A stretch of 64,000 nucleotides of DNA, taken from positions 304,270 through 368,269 of the forward strand of contig NW_001799624.1 of assembly GCF_000165425.1 (NCBI RefSeq), written 5' to 3'. Shown here piece after piece: positions 36,528-51,532 of this stretch. The notes under the pieces are model-generated. The model ran no database searches. It was not told where the DNA came from and was given only the letters and a program-made list of their open reading frames with translations. Each line of letters starts with the position of its first letter. The stretch's first letter is position 1. Origin of the DNA: Paramecium tetraurelia. Lineage: Eukaryota > Ciliophora > Oligohymenophorea > Peniculida > Parameciidae. The translations under genes and the position numbers were made by a program.

Positions 36528-38680
36528 TCAAAAACATAATTCAAAATTATAATCAACATTAGTAACTTCTGTTAACTTTTTTAGGGTTTAAGACACTTTG
36601 GTTTTCATCCTTTCTGGTATCGAATGTTAATCCTTGCGTGTATCACTCTGTTTCGATTGTTCTTCCTGCTTCAAAACATATAGGGGATTTAATTATTTTT
36701 ATTCAGTCCATTCAACTACAAATTGGATCCACTGTTAATCTCCAAGTGTCTAACCAAATAGTGCATACATGACCATCTTCAATTCTTGTATGTCTGATAA
36801 TAATTTTTTGTTGGAATATGATTTTAATATACGTTAACATTCCTCATTGGTAACTTATTCTAATTATTATTGTAATTAAACTAGTTTCTAATTGTAATCC
36901 TTGATAGTATTATTACGCTCCGATGAGATGTTTTAATTCTTGAAGTTGTTTTCAATGGGTTCAGTTATCTATTAGTTTTCTAAATCTTAATGTTCCCACT
37001 TAATTACATGAGCAAATGAACTTGGATTGATGGGATCAATGCCTTAAACAAACACAGGTTTCTTGATAGAGACCTTGCTCTTCTTTAGCATCACCTTCAC
37101 TTAATTTTTGATCTCAGAAACATTCATCTATTGTCTTTGCGTGGTTATCTGCTATCTTGCACTAGTTGCACGTTGTAATAATTATTATTGATTGTATTTT
37201 TAAGACAATACCCTTGTCTCCTCTATATCAATCTCCAATTGAGCAGCCTATAGGAGATAATTCTTGGAAATATCATCTAAGAATTTTGGGAAATACTCTG
37301 GTTTAGCACTTTCATTGATCTTTCTCATATTCTTGATAATGCTGACCAAGCCTTCAGGAACGAGAGAGTTATTTGAATCTTAGAATTGCTTGAGGAAGAT
37401 ATCTTTAAGCAACATTTTACATCTCCTTTTCTTTTGTCTCATCTCATCGAGTTCCTTCTGAATTTGTTGTTATTTTTCACTGTTTTATTGCATCTGTTTT
37501 CTTAATGATTGTATTTCCTTTGTTCGTTATCTGATCTCCACATCCCTTTGATTTCTGATTTTCTCAATAATATCCATTAGGTTTCGTTTTTTATTTGGTA
37601 CTCCATCATTCTGCTATTCAGGTATCCATCCTTGCCTTGCCTTCTCCTCCTTGATGAAGAACTTCCTCCTTATATCCTGAACTTCTTCCTCATAACGATT
37701 CAATTCTTAAACCAAGGTGTTGTTTTCGATTCTCATTTGAAACAATATATTTTTATGTTCTTTAATCTACTATTGAAATAGTTGATAACTCTCCATCAGG
37801 GACTTAGCAGAGGTAGAATTTTGTTATTATTGGGGGATTTAGGTGGTAGGAAATGAGGTTGGTGGTCGATTGGAATGATATTTGGCCTTAGATAGGACTA
37901 CTTCGTAATCGATGTATTATGCAGGATTACTAAAGTACTCGGTTAGGCCTTTGAAGTTGTTTAATGTTCTTTGTTTCAAGGCATGAGATTGATCTCTGAA
38001 TACTTGTGTGATTTCTTCGTCCATGCGTTGTATGTTCCAATTGGTTTTGTGTTTTCTATTGATGTTCATTTCATCCAGTTTTTTGGTGACCTTTTGCAGG
38101 AGAAGACTATTGAGGATTTGTTTATTCATTTCTATTCTTACTTGATCGAGTGTCTTTAGAACATTGCCAGATTCTTTGTTGGGTCTAAGCATTTGGAATT
38201 GGACTTAGACATCATCATTGTTATCTTCAGTTTTAAAGTTGGGCAATTCAATTGGTTTCATGATTTGATTGATGATGTTGGAGTTGATTTAGGGTCCATG
38301 ATCCAAGTTGAATTCGTTCTCAATCACTTTGTTGTTGTTGTTGTTGTCACTTTGCTTGACCTATTCAAATGCATAGGACTTTTTCTTGGACATGATATTT
38401 TCATGCCATTGATCAAGTTGTTCAAGCAGAGGATCATTTTGGTTTTCTAAAAATGAGATTTAGAGAATTACCATTCTTCTTTTGATTTTTTTTATTGTCC
38501 TCCTAGGCATCTCCCAAATCAACTACATTCCTCATTCTGATTATTTTCCTGTCTTCATATTATGCATTCATTACCTCTTTGAGCTGGGTCTGTTTCTTCG
38601 AACTGGTTTTGACTCTTGGCTTTGGCCAGCAATTTCTTTGGCTTGAAGGTGGATGCAGTAGATTAAGTTACTTTTTTCAT
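36528..38680 (-). CDS. Long coiled-coil protein
   Basis: Product of 701 residues with introns 38553-38574 (22 nt) and 38447-38471 (25 nt). The N-terminus is basic (MKKVTQSTASTFKPKKLLAK). Residues about 60-330 contain charged helices (WHENIMSKKKSYAFEQVK, VTKKLDEMNINRKHKTNW). Residues 250-420 are a continuous coiled coil (QLFQQQIKEHKNILFQMRIE, RNQRDVEIRQRTKEIQSLRK). The C-terminal third is again helical. No globular domain seen. Axonemal, basal-body or cortical scaffolds have this look in ciliates, but no specific orthologue is claimed. Confidence 0.78.
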
Positions 38681-38701
38681 GGGGAATTATAAATATTAAT
38701 A

Positions 38702-40202
38702 ATGTCTCAAGATGTAGAGATAACAAAATAGAAGACTCCCTCTTTGAGCAAAAAATGGAGAGTGAAACGACAAGGGTCTATCTTGTCAGACTCGTAGAGT
38801 ACATTTGAGGACAGCAGGATCACATTGCTATTGTTTGAACAATATCGAATAGTAGAGATGACCAGATTTTGTGTGATATTTGGGACTCAAATCATAGCGA
38901 TCTTGGAAGTATGAGTGTTAATGAGGACAACATAGTACGAGTGTTCGTTTTCGGATCAATTTGCAAAAGAATTAGAGAAGGAGACCTTAACATTATTGTA
39001 CATCATATTTTTGATGACTGCTGCTGCAAGTACATGCTTTCCCCTTGCTATCGTCTAGTTTTGCTCACTCTCATTTCCTACCAAGTTCTCTTAACCTATA
39101 AGAAGAAAGCAATGGTAATCACACCTCAAGCAGGTCTCTTCGACTCAAATTTGGTGTAAGGTTTAGCCATTGAAATGCTTCTGATCTTACCAACTCCAAC
39201 TCCCTTCACTTAAATGATTCGAGTAGACTTCAATCAACGATACACAGGTGAGCTACGATTTTACTATTTGAATGAAATATTAACTTATATCCTCACGTTC
39301 AGAGTAATTCTGTTGATCAACATTACACTTAAATTTTCATCCTTTTACAGCAGTCAAATTGGCAGATTATGGTTCATATATATATTCTAATATTTAGTCG
39401 TCTCTACTCTACCGATTTCGACACTCACTTGGTGTTCAAGTTGTGCATGAAGGATCTCCCTGGCTACACACTGATGGGTCTGTTCATCACTGGAATGCTT
39501 CTCTTTGGCTACAGCATGGAGATCGCAGAGAGAGCTCTGCAAAGGAACGAGGTGCAACACAGTGTGTATAGTGTGATGACCTCTATGTGGGTAACTCTCA
39601 CCACCATTGCCACTGTCGGATATGGCGAGTTCTATCCGACTACTGATTTGGGTCGCATCTCGATGGCCATCTGTGTGTTCTGGGGTGTGTCCTACACTTC
39701 CCTCTTTACAGCAATGTTGGATTCAATGTTTGAGAGGATGAATTGTGAAGAGATGGTCTGGGCCTTGTTGGAAAAGACCAGCGCCACCAACGTCATGAAA
39801 TATCTCAGTCAGGATTTGATTGTGAGGATCCAAAAGATGAAAATTAAAAAATTACAAAATAATAACATACACCTTATTCAAGACTCTATCAATGCTCTCA
39901 AGTAGATGAAGAGGTAATACAGGAACATTGATGGCGAAGACTCCATGTCAAAAGCCAAACGAAAGTTCAAGGACATCAACTTCATGTTCCAAGAGTATTA
40001 CTTGTTACTGAAGGAATTCAAACGCCTGCAATTGATCAACACCATCAATTACCACTATGTGTGTGAGTCACATCCTAGTTGCAGTTAGAAAATAAACTCA
40101 CATCACTTGTAGACATGTGATTAACAGAGCAAAGATGAACCCATTTATTAAGATTCAGAGCAGGAAGAGTCTGATCTACTTGTGATGGAGTTTCATGTTT
40201 GA
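38702..40202 (+). CDS. Six-TM potassium channel, SK/small-conductance-like
   Basis: Product of 472 residues; introns 38909-38935 (27), 39030-39058 (29) and 39372-39397 (26). Membrane segments include TLLYIIFLMTAAA, IAEMLLILP-type and YILTFRVILLINITL, then TLMGLFITGMLLFGYSM (S5). The pore helix and filter are MWVTLTTIATVGYGEFYPTT with an intact GYG, and S6 is ISMAICVFWGVSYTSLFTAM. The C-terminal helix (LSQDLIVRIQKMKIKK ... FKDINFMFQEYYLLLKE) lies where SK channels bind calmodulin, though no IQ-type motif was confirmed. S4 lacks regular arginines, so voltage gating is unlikely. Ca2+-dependent K+ currents are known in Paramecium; assignment to one is inference. Confidence 0.88.
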
Positions 40203-40235
40203 CTACATTATATATATATTTATATGTGAAATATT

Positions 40236-41611
40236 ATGAATTAAAAACGATTTCATGAAAACAATGTCCTGTCACAACATCGAAGCGATAGAATTCAGGA
40301 ACTGGAATACGACAGAAACCACACATCCGAATCTGGAATGGGAGAGTACGACAGCATCAAGAAGGATGATCAGAATGGATTTGAGGATTCCAGAGTCACC
40401 AAGTTATTATTTGAAACTCATCGCTTGATTGAACACGTCAGATTGCAATTGCTATTAGTGATAACAGTCCTGCTCATCCTGGATGTATGACAATTATTAT
40501 ATAGTTTGATGACTAATATTTCATATAGGATTGGCAGGATAATACATTCCTATGGACAGTCTTCGCTTTGAATTGCATCCTGTTGCTCTGTACCTACCTA
40601 ACCTACCATGCCAAATTCAATTACTTTAAGGCCACTTAATTGATCCCACTCAACCTTGCATTTCATTAAAGCGATATTTTTAACCCTTTTCTGTTAGAAT
40701 TTTTGGTGTATTTGCCAATACCCAATGTATTCTCAAAAAGTAACTTAAGTCTTAACCTAGATATTCAGTTTCAATTCACACTCTATAGAGTTGATGGTGT
40801 ATTTTACTTCACTTTGAACGACTTACTCTTCCTGTGGACTTGTTTCAGAAGCCTGAATTTGATGTTCATCCTATTGCGATTGAGTCCCTTGTACAACAGT
40901 TAAGTGCATAGGTTATCATTGTATTTTGGGTTCAAAGTGAAATGGACTTTCACATTCAAATCTTTAGTAGACAAAGAACCAGTTCTAGTAATTTCTACCA
41001 TTTTTACTATATAAGTTTGTTATCTCACTTTGGCATTTTGGATAGTAGAACGTCCATACATGAGAGAGGAGAACTCCAACACAATGTTGTTGTTGAAACA
41101 CTCCTTCTACGAGACCATTCTGGCATTGATCAGATACTCATATGAAGAGTATGAACCATACACTGTCTATGGAAAAATTGTCTTATCATTCACGCAATAC
41201 TCTGGCTTTGCCACCACCTCCTTGTTAATTGCTGCCATAGCCAAACGCTTCTACATGGCCTCTAATCAATTCAATGCTTATGTCTTACTTGACAAATTGA
41301 GGGTGTCCCATGAAATGCTTGTGTTGACTCAAGCCATTGGTGAGTAATTTTATTATCTAACCAAATATCCCATAAACCCATTTACGAATGGAAGGGCAAA
41401 GGAGTGTCTGGCTATATTGAAGCAATTCTTCAAGAAAAGAAGAAATTACCAAAATACAGTTGCTGAAATGACTGATCAACTATTCAATAGAAGAATGAAG
41501 GATTTAAAATGGATCATGCAAGATTACCAAGAAATCTGTCGACTCATAAGGGAATAATAGAAAGAGATTGTTCAATGGTATTCTGATTAATAATAATTGT
41601 TTTTATTATGA
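40236..41611 (+). CDS. K+-channel-like protein lacking the GYG filter
   Basis: Product of 451 residues with one 20-nt intron (40485-40504). It begins 34 nt after the previous gene's stop and shares its layout: LQLLLVITVLLIL, LWTVFALNCILLLCTYL, FLLEFLVYLPIPNVF, LLFLWTCFRSLNLMFILL, PVLVISTIFTIQVCYLTLAF (S5), a pore-loop region, and SGFATTSLLIAAIAKRFYM (S6), then a helical C-terminus (LKWIMQDYQEICRLIREQQ). Where the upstream gene has TIATVGYGEFYP, this one has LIRYSYEEYEPY: the GYG is gone while flanking helices remain. It arose by tandem duplication and probably cannot conduct K+ by itself. A regulatory subunit is possible. Confidence 0.8.
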
Positions 41612-42365
41612 TATTATTTTACTTTCTAATTACAATGTCAAATCATTCTCAGGTGATCAATTTAGTAAGTTTGAATGTGAGAATCTTATAATAAGCGATT
41701 AACATGTGAGATATAAGTTTAGTTGATCCTCTTGTTATTTTTAAGCATTATTCAATGGTAGCTTTATGGAATTAATCGTATCAATTATACGCTGATTCAG
41801 ACTTTATTGTAATTGTGGAATTCAATAACATGATTTATTTCGTTCTCTTCTGAATATTACCTTCATTACAAATTGAAGATAAAACAAAATAAAACATTGA
41901 TTTTGATGTACTATGGAAAATCAATAACTATTACAGAATGATTGGCTAAAAATCATTCAAAATGATTTGAAAAAGAGTAAATTTAGGTTGATCATCTTGA
42001 ATTTGATGATGATCATAACAATAATAATAATAGACTAAAACATGATAAAAATCATAGAATATAGAAAAACTTAAATATGAAAGAGCATTATATTTCTTAT
42101 GGAAAAACTTTCTTATAGAATAGAAAAATAGAAAAGAGATATATCCATTTAATAAAGCAATAAAAATATATACTCAATACCTTTTTTGTAGGCTAATTAA
42201 ATAGACAAGATATATATATTAACTTAACAATATATCTCTATTCTTCAAGAATGATAGCATTTGTTTGTGCTCTTTTTGGTTTGCAGAAAGTTAAAGTTCT
42301 GAAGAAGAAATAGCCAATTCTAGTGTAATGATATATTTATATAATTAATTTATCCACAATTGAAA
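41612..42365. other. Intergenic, one possible micro-ORF
   Basis: Mostly A+T-rich. At 42251-42331 (+) a 26-codon frame with a hydrophobic, signal-like start (MIAFVCALFGLQ) and basic tail ends in TGA. At about 41912 (+) a 56-codon frame with an Ile-rich hydrophobic run exists. Neither has support beyond composition. Confidence 0.3.
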
Positions 42366-45300
42366 ATGAGCGAATAGACTAAATTTCGCATTCTTAAAAC
42401 CATTTAACCAACGTAACAGTACTAACCCACATGGCCGACTCAAAGATCTGATTCTTCCAACGAGAGACTTACTAGGTTAGAGCGAGATTCCCTCCCGAAT
42501 TTAAAAAGTTCGTAACAGTATTCCAACATTTCCTACAGGCAAGCCTAAAAGCATAAACCACTCTCTCAAGGGGTATTCGAATGATAAATCCATAGGTATT
42601 TTATGGATCTCCATTGCTTGCCCAAAATTAGTTGGAAATCATAGATAAGATGAAATGCTAAGCCCGTAATGATTTCTATGGCCAACTGAAAAGTATTGAT
42701 CCTTATCAATATCCTACACGCCTATCAGACTTGTATCTCTCCCCTAAATCACTAAGAGAGCGTAATTCCTTTGATTAATATTGAAGCTACTGTGGAAGTG
42801 CACATCCCTACCGAATTAAAAGAACCCCATCTCTCATTAGGTAATTTTAGCAGTAATCTCTCTAAGCATAACCCAAGAGATAAAATTCATAGAGGTATTC
42901 CATAGAAGTAATCTTAATTATTAATGAAGGCACGACATTAAATCGCTTGCCATTTGGGTTGATCTAATGGTGCAATAGATCATAGAGAAGTACAGCGGTC
43001 AAAAGCAAATTGATTTCTATGAAGAAGTGCAAAATGTTCTCACTCTCTGTTTAAAAGAATTAATCAGGCAAATCAGCATTGATTGCATTGAAAGGAGGTG
43101 ATGTAAATTTACAACTATATTTAGTGTGTTGTTGGAGAAGATTTGGGCACAATACGTAGAAATCAATTCAACAGTCATCAACCAAGTGGTCAACGAGAAG
43201 AAGGAAATCGAAAAACAAAATCTCAAATAAATAATGAAAACACATTAATTGTATCAATACGAAATTGATAATTTTTAAATAATAATTTCAAATCAGAAAG
43301 AAGAGTAATCCAAGCTTACAGAAAAGTTAATCAAATTAAAAGACAATGGCAAATACCTCAAGAAAACCAACAGAAACCTATAAAACACAATCAGAGAACT
43401 CAAATTCCAATTAAACGATTACACTACCTCCAATAAGTATTTACTAAATGAAGTCGAAAATCTGAAATAACAAATCAAAGAAAATGAAATTGACATCCAC
43501 AACTTCCAATAATCCTCCCAAATCAATTAAAGAGCCTCCTCTCCCAATGTAAGTGAGCACTCCCCTCTTTAATTTCCATAGCAATTCAAAATTATCTCAG
43601 CAGGTGCACATTAATCATTCAATATCGAAATTGAAGAACAATTGAAAGATGCCTTAAAAAGCGATTCAGACACTAATCTATCGAATTTCGAAGATATGCT
43701 CATGAATTAGGCTACTGATACCACTGATCTAATTGCAGTAATGAACTTATACAAAGAGTAATCCACTTAAACTTTTGCATCCAATACGCAACCTGAACCG
43801 AAGTAACTCTCTACTTATCCTACATAGATCTATACTTCTACCTGATTTTAGACATAATGTTGTCCAGACAGATTCTAGCATGAACAATGCTGTTGAAAAA
43901 GAAGTACAAACCGAACTACCCACAGAGATTCTTGAGGATATAAAAAGCGAAGAAGATCAACTATTTCAATTCCAGGAGCAACTGATTAAAACTTAAGAGA
44001 ATTATAAATAACTTATGGAAGGGGAACAATTAGATAGTCCTGATCTTAACTAAATGTCATCTCTACTATTAAGCTTAGGTGATGCTTCATCTAAAATGAA
44101 ACAAGCAATACAACACTCCAGGGAATATAGAACCAGCTTATTGCTTGTTAATAGTGCATAGAAGGATGAAAATTAAAGAAAACTTAATGAGTTACAATTA
44201 TTGGTATAATCTTAATTAATTAATTAAATAGAAAATTACTAATGAAAATCTTTAGTAAAATTTGGAATCTGCCAAAAATGAAATTATAGAATTGGAAAGT
44301 CATTTAGAACTATAAGAATAGGTAAATATTCATTAGCTATCATAGATCAACGCTAAATTGGAGAGAAAGTACAATAAAATAAAAGACAAGAAGTAATAAC
44401 TTATTGAAAAAACCACTAATTTAATCAATCAATTAACAAAAACCCAATAGTTCACCAATATAATGAAAAAGAAAGTTTAAGAGAAGAGAATAAGCAGTTT
44501 TGGTTAGATGAAATAACCTAACTCCTCCTAATCATAGAGTCAATTGCCATCAGCTTCAGAAATATCTTCGAATTTTTAATAATAATAGTTCTTATCTAGT
44601 AATCCCTCAAATCAATCATAATACCTTGTAGCTTCATCACCTAGAAGATAATAACAATTGGGTTCATAATCCAGTAGGAAATAAAATAAACCAGAGGGTT
44701 CACCTAATGGAATCATAAGGGAAGAGTTTTCAGGCTAGGAAATAAGTGCACCGAAAAAGAAGTGGAATATTTAAATTACAAATACTGAGGAGCAATAAAA
44801 GGAATCTGATAATGAGAGTGACTTGTCATAATCTTAGATTACATTCTAATAAAGTCTTTCAATAGTTTAAGATGTATTTTTATATGATTATTATATATAG
44901 GATGTCATTTCATAACGAAGTTTTGCATCAAATCGAAGGTCATCCCAACTTTAGGTACAAGCTAATTCTCCGGGAATTAATGTAATTTCAATATTGTATA
45001 TTTGTAGCAATTGAAGGCGAATAATGGAAACAATAGATAAGGACTAAAATCAGCAAAGAAGAGTGTTCCAAATAATCTGAATAATGAAAATCTAAAGGTG
45101 ATCTCGGACACTTTGAGAAAATTTCTGAATGAGGAGCTAGATAACAGTGAGGCTTCAAGCATTGATTCATCATTCTCATCCAAAATGGAGGCTTATTCCA
45201 AAAGGAAATCAGAAAGGCAACAGAAGAAGAGATAAATCACTTAAACATAAGCCCCAAGTAATTAATTGTTAAACATTTTAAGAGTTTCAAAATAGAAATA

Positions 45301-46589
45301 ATGCTGAATCCACATCTTAACTCAACTTCTAGAGATCAAAATATTTGGTTACTTTTTTGGCTGAGCGTTTTGCTAAAAATCCAAAGCTAGCCACGCCCAA
45401 GATGCAGAGGATAAATGTTTTGAAATTCATTTCACAATTCTACTGCGAGAAGATTAAGCAATATTAGAACAAAAACACTCCACTACACCAAATATGTTAT
45501 GAGCATTTTGTCAATACTTATGGATTCAAGAGTATGGCTGAACAAAAGTTAACAAATTTCTACCAATCTGTATACTTTTATAGAGAGAATTTCAGAATCA
45601 ACCTCTTTGGAAGGTAAAGATATTATTGATTGAAGATTTCTGGAATTACTGAGTCCTCTAACGTTGGATGATTTGGATATTTACATTTAGTCTTTGAAAA
45701 TTCTGGATGAAAATGAAATAGCTCTTCACATGGCATCAGTCGTAAATGAAAAAGGTGTACTAGTAACACTGGAAAAGGCTATAGCATCCTTGGATATCCA
45801 GCACTAATGCTTGGGATTGGAAATCAAGGATCGAATTATAAAGGATATACGTTCCAACACTTATGAGAGGAAGAACAAAATATGTGTGGATGTAGATTTC
45901 TTTATTAGCAAATTGTTGAATGGCTATCATTAGTACAAATTAACACATTAAGCTCACTTCGAAGAAGTATTTTATTCAGCTGACATGGATATGGATGGGA
46001 TGATAGAGTTCCAAGAGTTTCAAAAATTATATTTGCACTTTGAAATTAATTAAGGAACTTAATCAAATAAAAAGATGATTAGAACACAATTTATGGAAAG
46101 ATGTGACACTGTATCAAATGAGAGTGGGGAAAAAGCTATGTCCTTCGATCGATTTGTTACATTCTCTTTAGAAAACAATATATTTTCAGAAGAAAAGTTT
46201 TCAGTATTAATTAACTGCTATAGCATATTAGAAATTCTCAAAAAACGTTGATTCTAATGATCCAATTAAGAATTTGAATGATCTGAAGGAGAATTGGCTA
46301 AATATTTAATCGTTGTTGATGAGCAGGATAAATTTAAGTGAGCCAAACGAAGGTGATTACTATCAGAGTATAATTCAAAAGTTGGATCAAGTAATTTGAT
46401 GTTTTAATAGGATAGGCTTTGAAAAACAAGGAATTAAAAGAAAGTTTTTGGATTTCGTATAGGATCTTAGATGCAGATACGAAGGCACTTTACTTAAGTA
46501 AAGTAGCAGCTGATCTAATCCCTGAGGATTTACTTTATATTCAAGAGTTGGTGAGTGAAATTTGTGATGACAATATTGAGATTGATTGA
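42366..46589 (+). CDS. Giant coiled-coil protein with C-terminal EF-hand
   Basis: Product of 1307 residues from 13 exons; introns at 42573-42595, 42762-42786, 42908-42929, 43098-43124, 43803-43827, 44204-44231, 44322-44345, 44982-45007, 45258-45282, 45614-45635, 46204-46231 and 46391-46415, all 22-28 nt, summing in frame. Coiled coils run from residue about 280 (VNEKKEIEKQNLKQIMKTH, LKDNGKYLKKTNRNLQNTIR) to 620. A Ser/Gln-rich linker follows. The C-terminal 430 residues are globular (KYLVTFLAERFAKNPKLATP, INVLKFISQFYCEKI). They contain an EF-hand FYSADMDMDGMIEFQEFQKL with acidic loop positions intact. A Ca2+-responsive cytoskeletal or ciliary scaffold is likely; no named orthologue is claimed. 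Confidence 0.82.
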
Positions 46590-46741
46590 ATTATGTTTAT
46601 AATATATAACGAAATAATTTTCTCGTATTAAATTAATATTATAATTAGTTCATGTCATAAATCTTTTTGATTATTATAAAAAAGCATTAGTTTCTGATTT
46701 ATTCCAATAATATTGTGCATATTAATATTATTATTTTACAA

Positions 46742-48288
<1,547 letters not shown>

Positions 48289-48532
48289 AATTTCTATATT
48301 GTTATTTATTAAAAAAATAGTTGCATCATAGATGAATTTTATATAACTTATATTTAGCTTATACGCTAACTCCAAATGAATTGCCTAAGATATTGACTTA
48401 ATCTTAATTAAAGCATCAACATTACAGCATCCATATATGATCAGGTGAAGGAGACTCATGAAATTTAAAGAATTTACAATGTAAATAACTATAAGATAAG
48501 TAAATAATTATTTTCGCTTAAAATTTCTATTT

Positions 48533-48912
48533 TCATTTTCCTAATTTCTATTTTTGTCTATCAAGTTATAGACTACTCTATTATTTCTTCTATCAGAAAT
48601 AGCTTTATTCATAAATAGATAGATATTAATCTGCTCTTCCACACTCATTATAATTATTTGTCTAATTTGTCACTTCCCCTAAAATTCTTCTCTAACTATC
48701 CTTTTAAATAGCTAACTATATTTTTGCATTACAATCCTATCAATCGTGGCTCATTTATTTTCATTTATTAATATCCCTTTACCTTAATTAACAATTTCTT
48801 AAGCCGGTTCAAAATCTACTTCTTTTAATACTCTTGGAAAATCAATATTAAAACACAAACATTACATTCTAGATTCAGTAGCATTTATTTAATAGGTAGC
48901 CTTGAATACCAT
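48533..48912 (-). CDS. Small hypothetical protein
   Basis: Up to 96 residues from four exons with proposed introns of 33, 30 and 26 nt, total in frame. The product begins MVFKATYQINATESRMQCLC and contains FPRVLKEVDFEPAQEIVNQ, QKYSQLFKRIVREEFQG and EEQINIYLFMNKAISDRRNN. It looks like a compact, mainly helical domain. The many introns in a short gene lower confidence. It is convergent with the kinase gene, 244 nt away. Confidence 0.5.
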
Positions 48913-49088
48913 TTGTTCCACCCATCCTTTTTAATGTTCTACTGAATTGATGTGATTACCTCATTCCTCCCTTCTATTTACAAGTTATTGAATAGTAATG
49001 ATTTATCAAATAATAAACCTGCCTATCAAAGAAATAGTTTTTAGGGGTTTTAAAGAAAATTTTTATAAAATTTTTGTGTACATAAATA

Positions 49089-51532
49089 ATGAACAACGAA
49101 AGAAGTAATAAAAAAAGAGACAAAACATCTAATGATGTGAAAAGTCTTCTCACTTAACCAAGTATATTGTTCAATCAAAAGGTTGAGGAGAATATCGTTC
49201 ATGTATTCTAGTAATTACAACCCTTGAGGGAAGAAAATGTTGAACTTAAAAATACTATACTAGCTACCTAAACTTATTTAGAGGTATTATCGTATAGTAA
49301 TGTAGTAATAAAGAGAGAATCTATCACTAATTATCAGGGAGACTGAGAGTAGATAACTGGTGAAGAGAATAGCAGATTTTCCAACGTTGATTTCTATTTT
49401 GTAGGAGGATATGAGATCCATGTAAGAAACACTTAGGAAATGTATTTCAAACTCTAATACGTAATATAGAATCACAAATATTGACGCAATAAGCTAGCGA
49501 GTTGCTATTTTTAAATGAAGAACGTAATTCTAATTATGAACAACTCAAGATGGAGGTCTCAAAGTAATCAATAGAACAATAACATATTATCACTCGTTAG
49601 GATGAGTTAATAAAATAAAAAGATTAAACCATATATTAACTAAATTAATTGATCGAGGATGAGAACAAAAGACTTAAGAAGAATTAAAACTCACATTTTG
49701 AACTTGTAGACTCTTATAATGAGAAGTTGGAAGAACTTACCAATCAAATCAATGAAGAAATAGACAAGTAGGCATAAATGAAGATTAAATATACTTAAAT
49801 GCTGCAATAATAATAGGATGAACATCACACTCAAGTGGCTATCAAATAAGATCAATATGAATTTGCCTTGGGAGAATTGAGAAACACATATGAAAAACGT
49901 ATGGACAAATTGATTAAAGACAGTGAATTCAGAATTTCAGAAGCTAACAAAGCATCTATTAGAGCCAATAAAGAATTAGAGTAGGTAAGAAATAAATATG
50001 AATAAGAAATTTAAAAAAGTGAACAATAACTAATCATAATAAAAAATCAATAAATTCAATTATAATAGCAGCAATCCTAAACTCAATAATTAAGAGCTGA
50101 TATGTAATAACAGTCCTTGTATCTTCATTAAACTTAAGCCATGATAGCTAATCTCAAGAAAAATAATAATATCGTACTTAATGAAGAATAAATTTAATCG
50201 GAACTAAAAATACAGCAATCCTTGGAAAACTTTTATTTATCCAATCCTACGAATCACTTTTCAACTCAGACACAATATTAATAAGAAACTGAGCATCAAT
50301 AACAATAAACATCACCTACCTTGGGACCTTAAGAAGTGAGTGCATTCTCACCCGATAATGTATTCAAATTGAATTTAAAACATGCTGATTAATAAACAAC
50401 TTAAATCTCACCTATTTCTAATTTTAAACAGAGTGAAGAGAAAGTTCCCAATTTAGATTTAGATGAAGTACAAGAATCCAAAAAATAAACTAATTTAATG
50501 AAAAAACTCAGAAAGAAGCGAAATCAAAGATCTAAGAATAGAGAGGACCAATTCTATTATCATATTCATACCAATAGTGTATTAACTCCAAAAGAATTAA
50601 TTTCTGGACCATCTCCAAAGTAAAGTGAAGAAACACCACATTCTAAATTTGCTAGTGTCAACTTCACTTAAGCCTTTGCAACTCATCATTCAAATCTTAG
50701 AAGAAGAAGTAAATTACAGATTAACTTTTCAAATAATCAAATTCAAGAATAAGAGATCAATCAGGAAATTCAAACATAGGATATTTCCTGTTAAACTGAA
50801 GATTGGTTATTAGAGTATTTGATTATAAATGAAAATTAAAAAACTGTTAATACACATCCACAAGAAAGGTCGAATAGTTACTATTTTTCACCTAATAAAA
50901 AAAATCAAATAGCATCTTCCATGCTAGATAATAGTTCTAAAAATTAGCATTAATTTAGTCTTTAAATATTGCAAAGTGATTAGGATGAATTTTAGCTCTA
51001 ATAGAAGGATGAAGTCTCTATTCTAAAAGAACAAATTGCTGCACTTCAACAATAAAATCAACTTCAAGCTCATAATATAACAGATTTATAGGAAAAGGCT
51101 TTGTAAATGTAAGAAAGGATGAAAGAAAATGTAAAATAAATGAAGTAATAAATCTAAAAGAGTTCACAAGAAAACCAAACTCTTTTAAAATAACTAGAAA
51201 AACCGAAAGAGGTTATAAAGAAAAAGGTTGAATTGCAAAAGCACTTAGAAAATCAAATTTCCCAAAGTGAAAATTTATAACATTAACTAACCAAGGCTAC
51301 AGAAATTATAAAGTATTTTAACAATGAACTTGAGAATTATAAATAAATGTATAACATCTTTGGAAAAGGCACTAAATCAGAAAGATTAAAAACTAAAAAA
51401 CTGCCCAGTATTTATTAACCTTCTCCAAAAAGAAAGATAGGAGAAACAACACCCATTAAATAATCTATGTATGAAGAAGCCCAAAGATTAATCGACAATC
51501 TGTATGACATAAAATCATATAAAAGAAATTGA
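49089..51532 (+). CDS. Gln-rich coiled-coil protein
   Basis: About 794 residues. Introns at 49284-49305 (22 nt) and a tentative 49461-49497 (37 nt). The N-terminal 330 residues are coiled coil (NVELKNTILATQTYLE, LRKCISNSN, NYEQLKMEVSKQSIEQQ, FALGELRNTYEKRMDKLIKD). Residues 380-560 are Ser/Pro/Gln-rich with basic stretches (KKLRKKRNQRSKNRED). A second coiled coil follows (VSILKEQIAALQQQNQLQAH). The C-terminus (AQRLIDNLYDIKSYKRN) is helical. Gln codons are nearly all TAA/TAG/CAA. No domain identifies the function. Confidence 0.75.

Noticed and set aside
37917-38192. Isolated 91-codon minus-strand gene
   Set aside because: It is an internal piece of the 701-residue coiled-coil gene, bounded by TAA/TAG codons that are Gln here.
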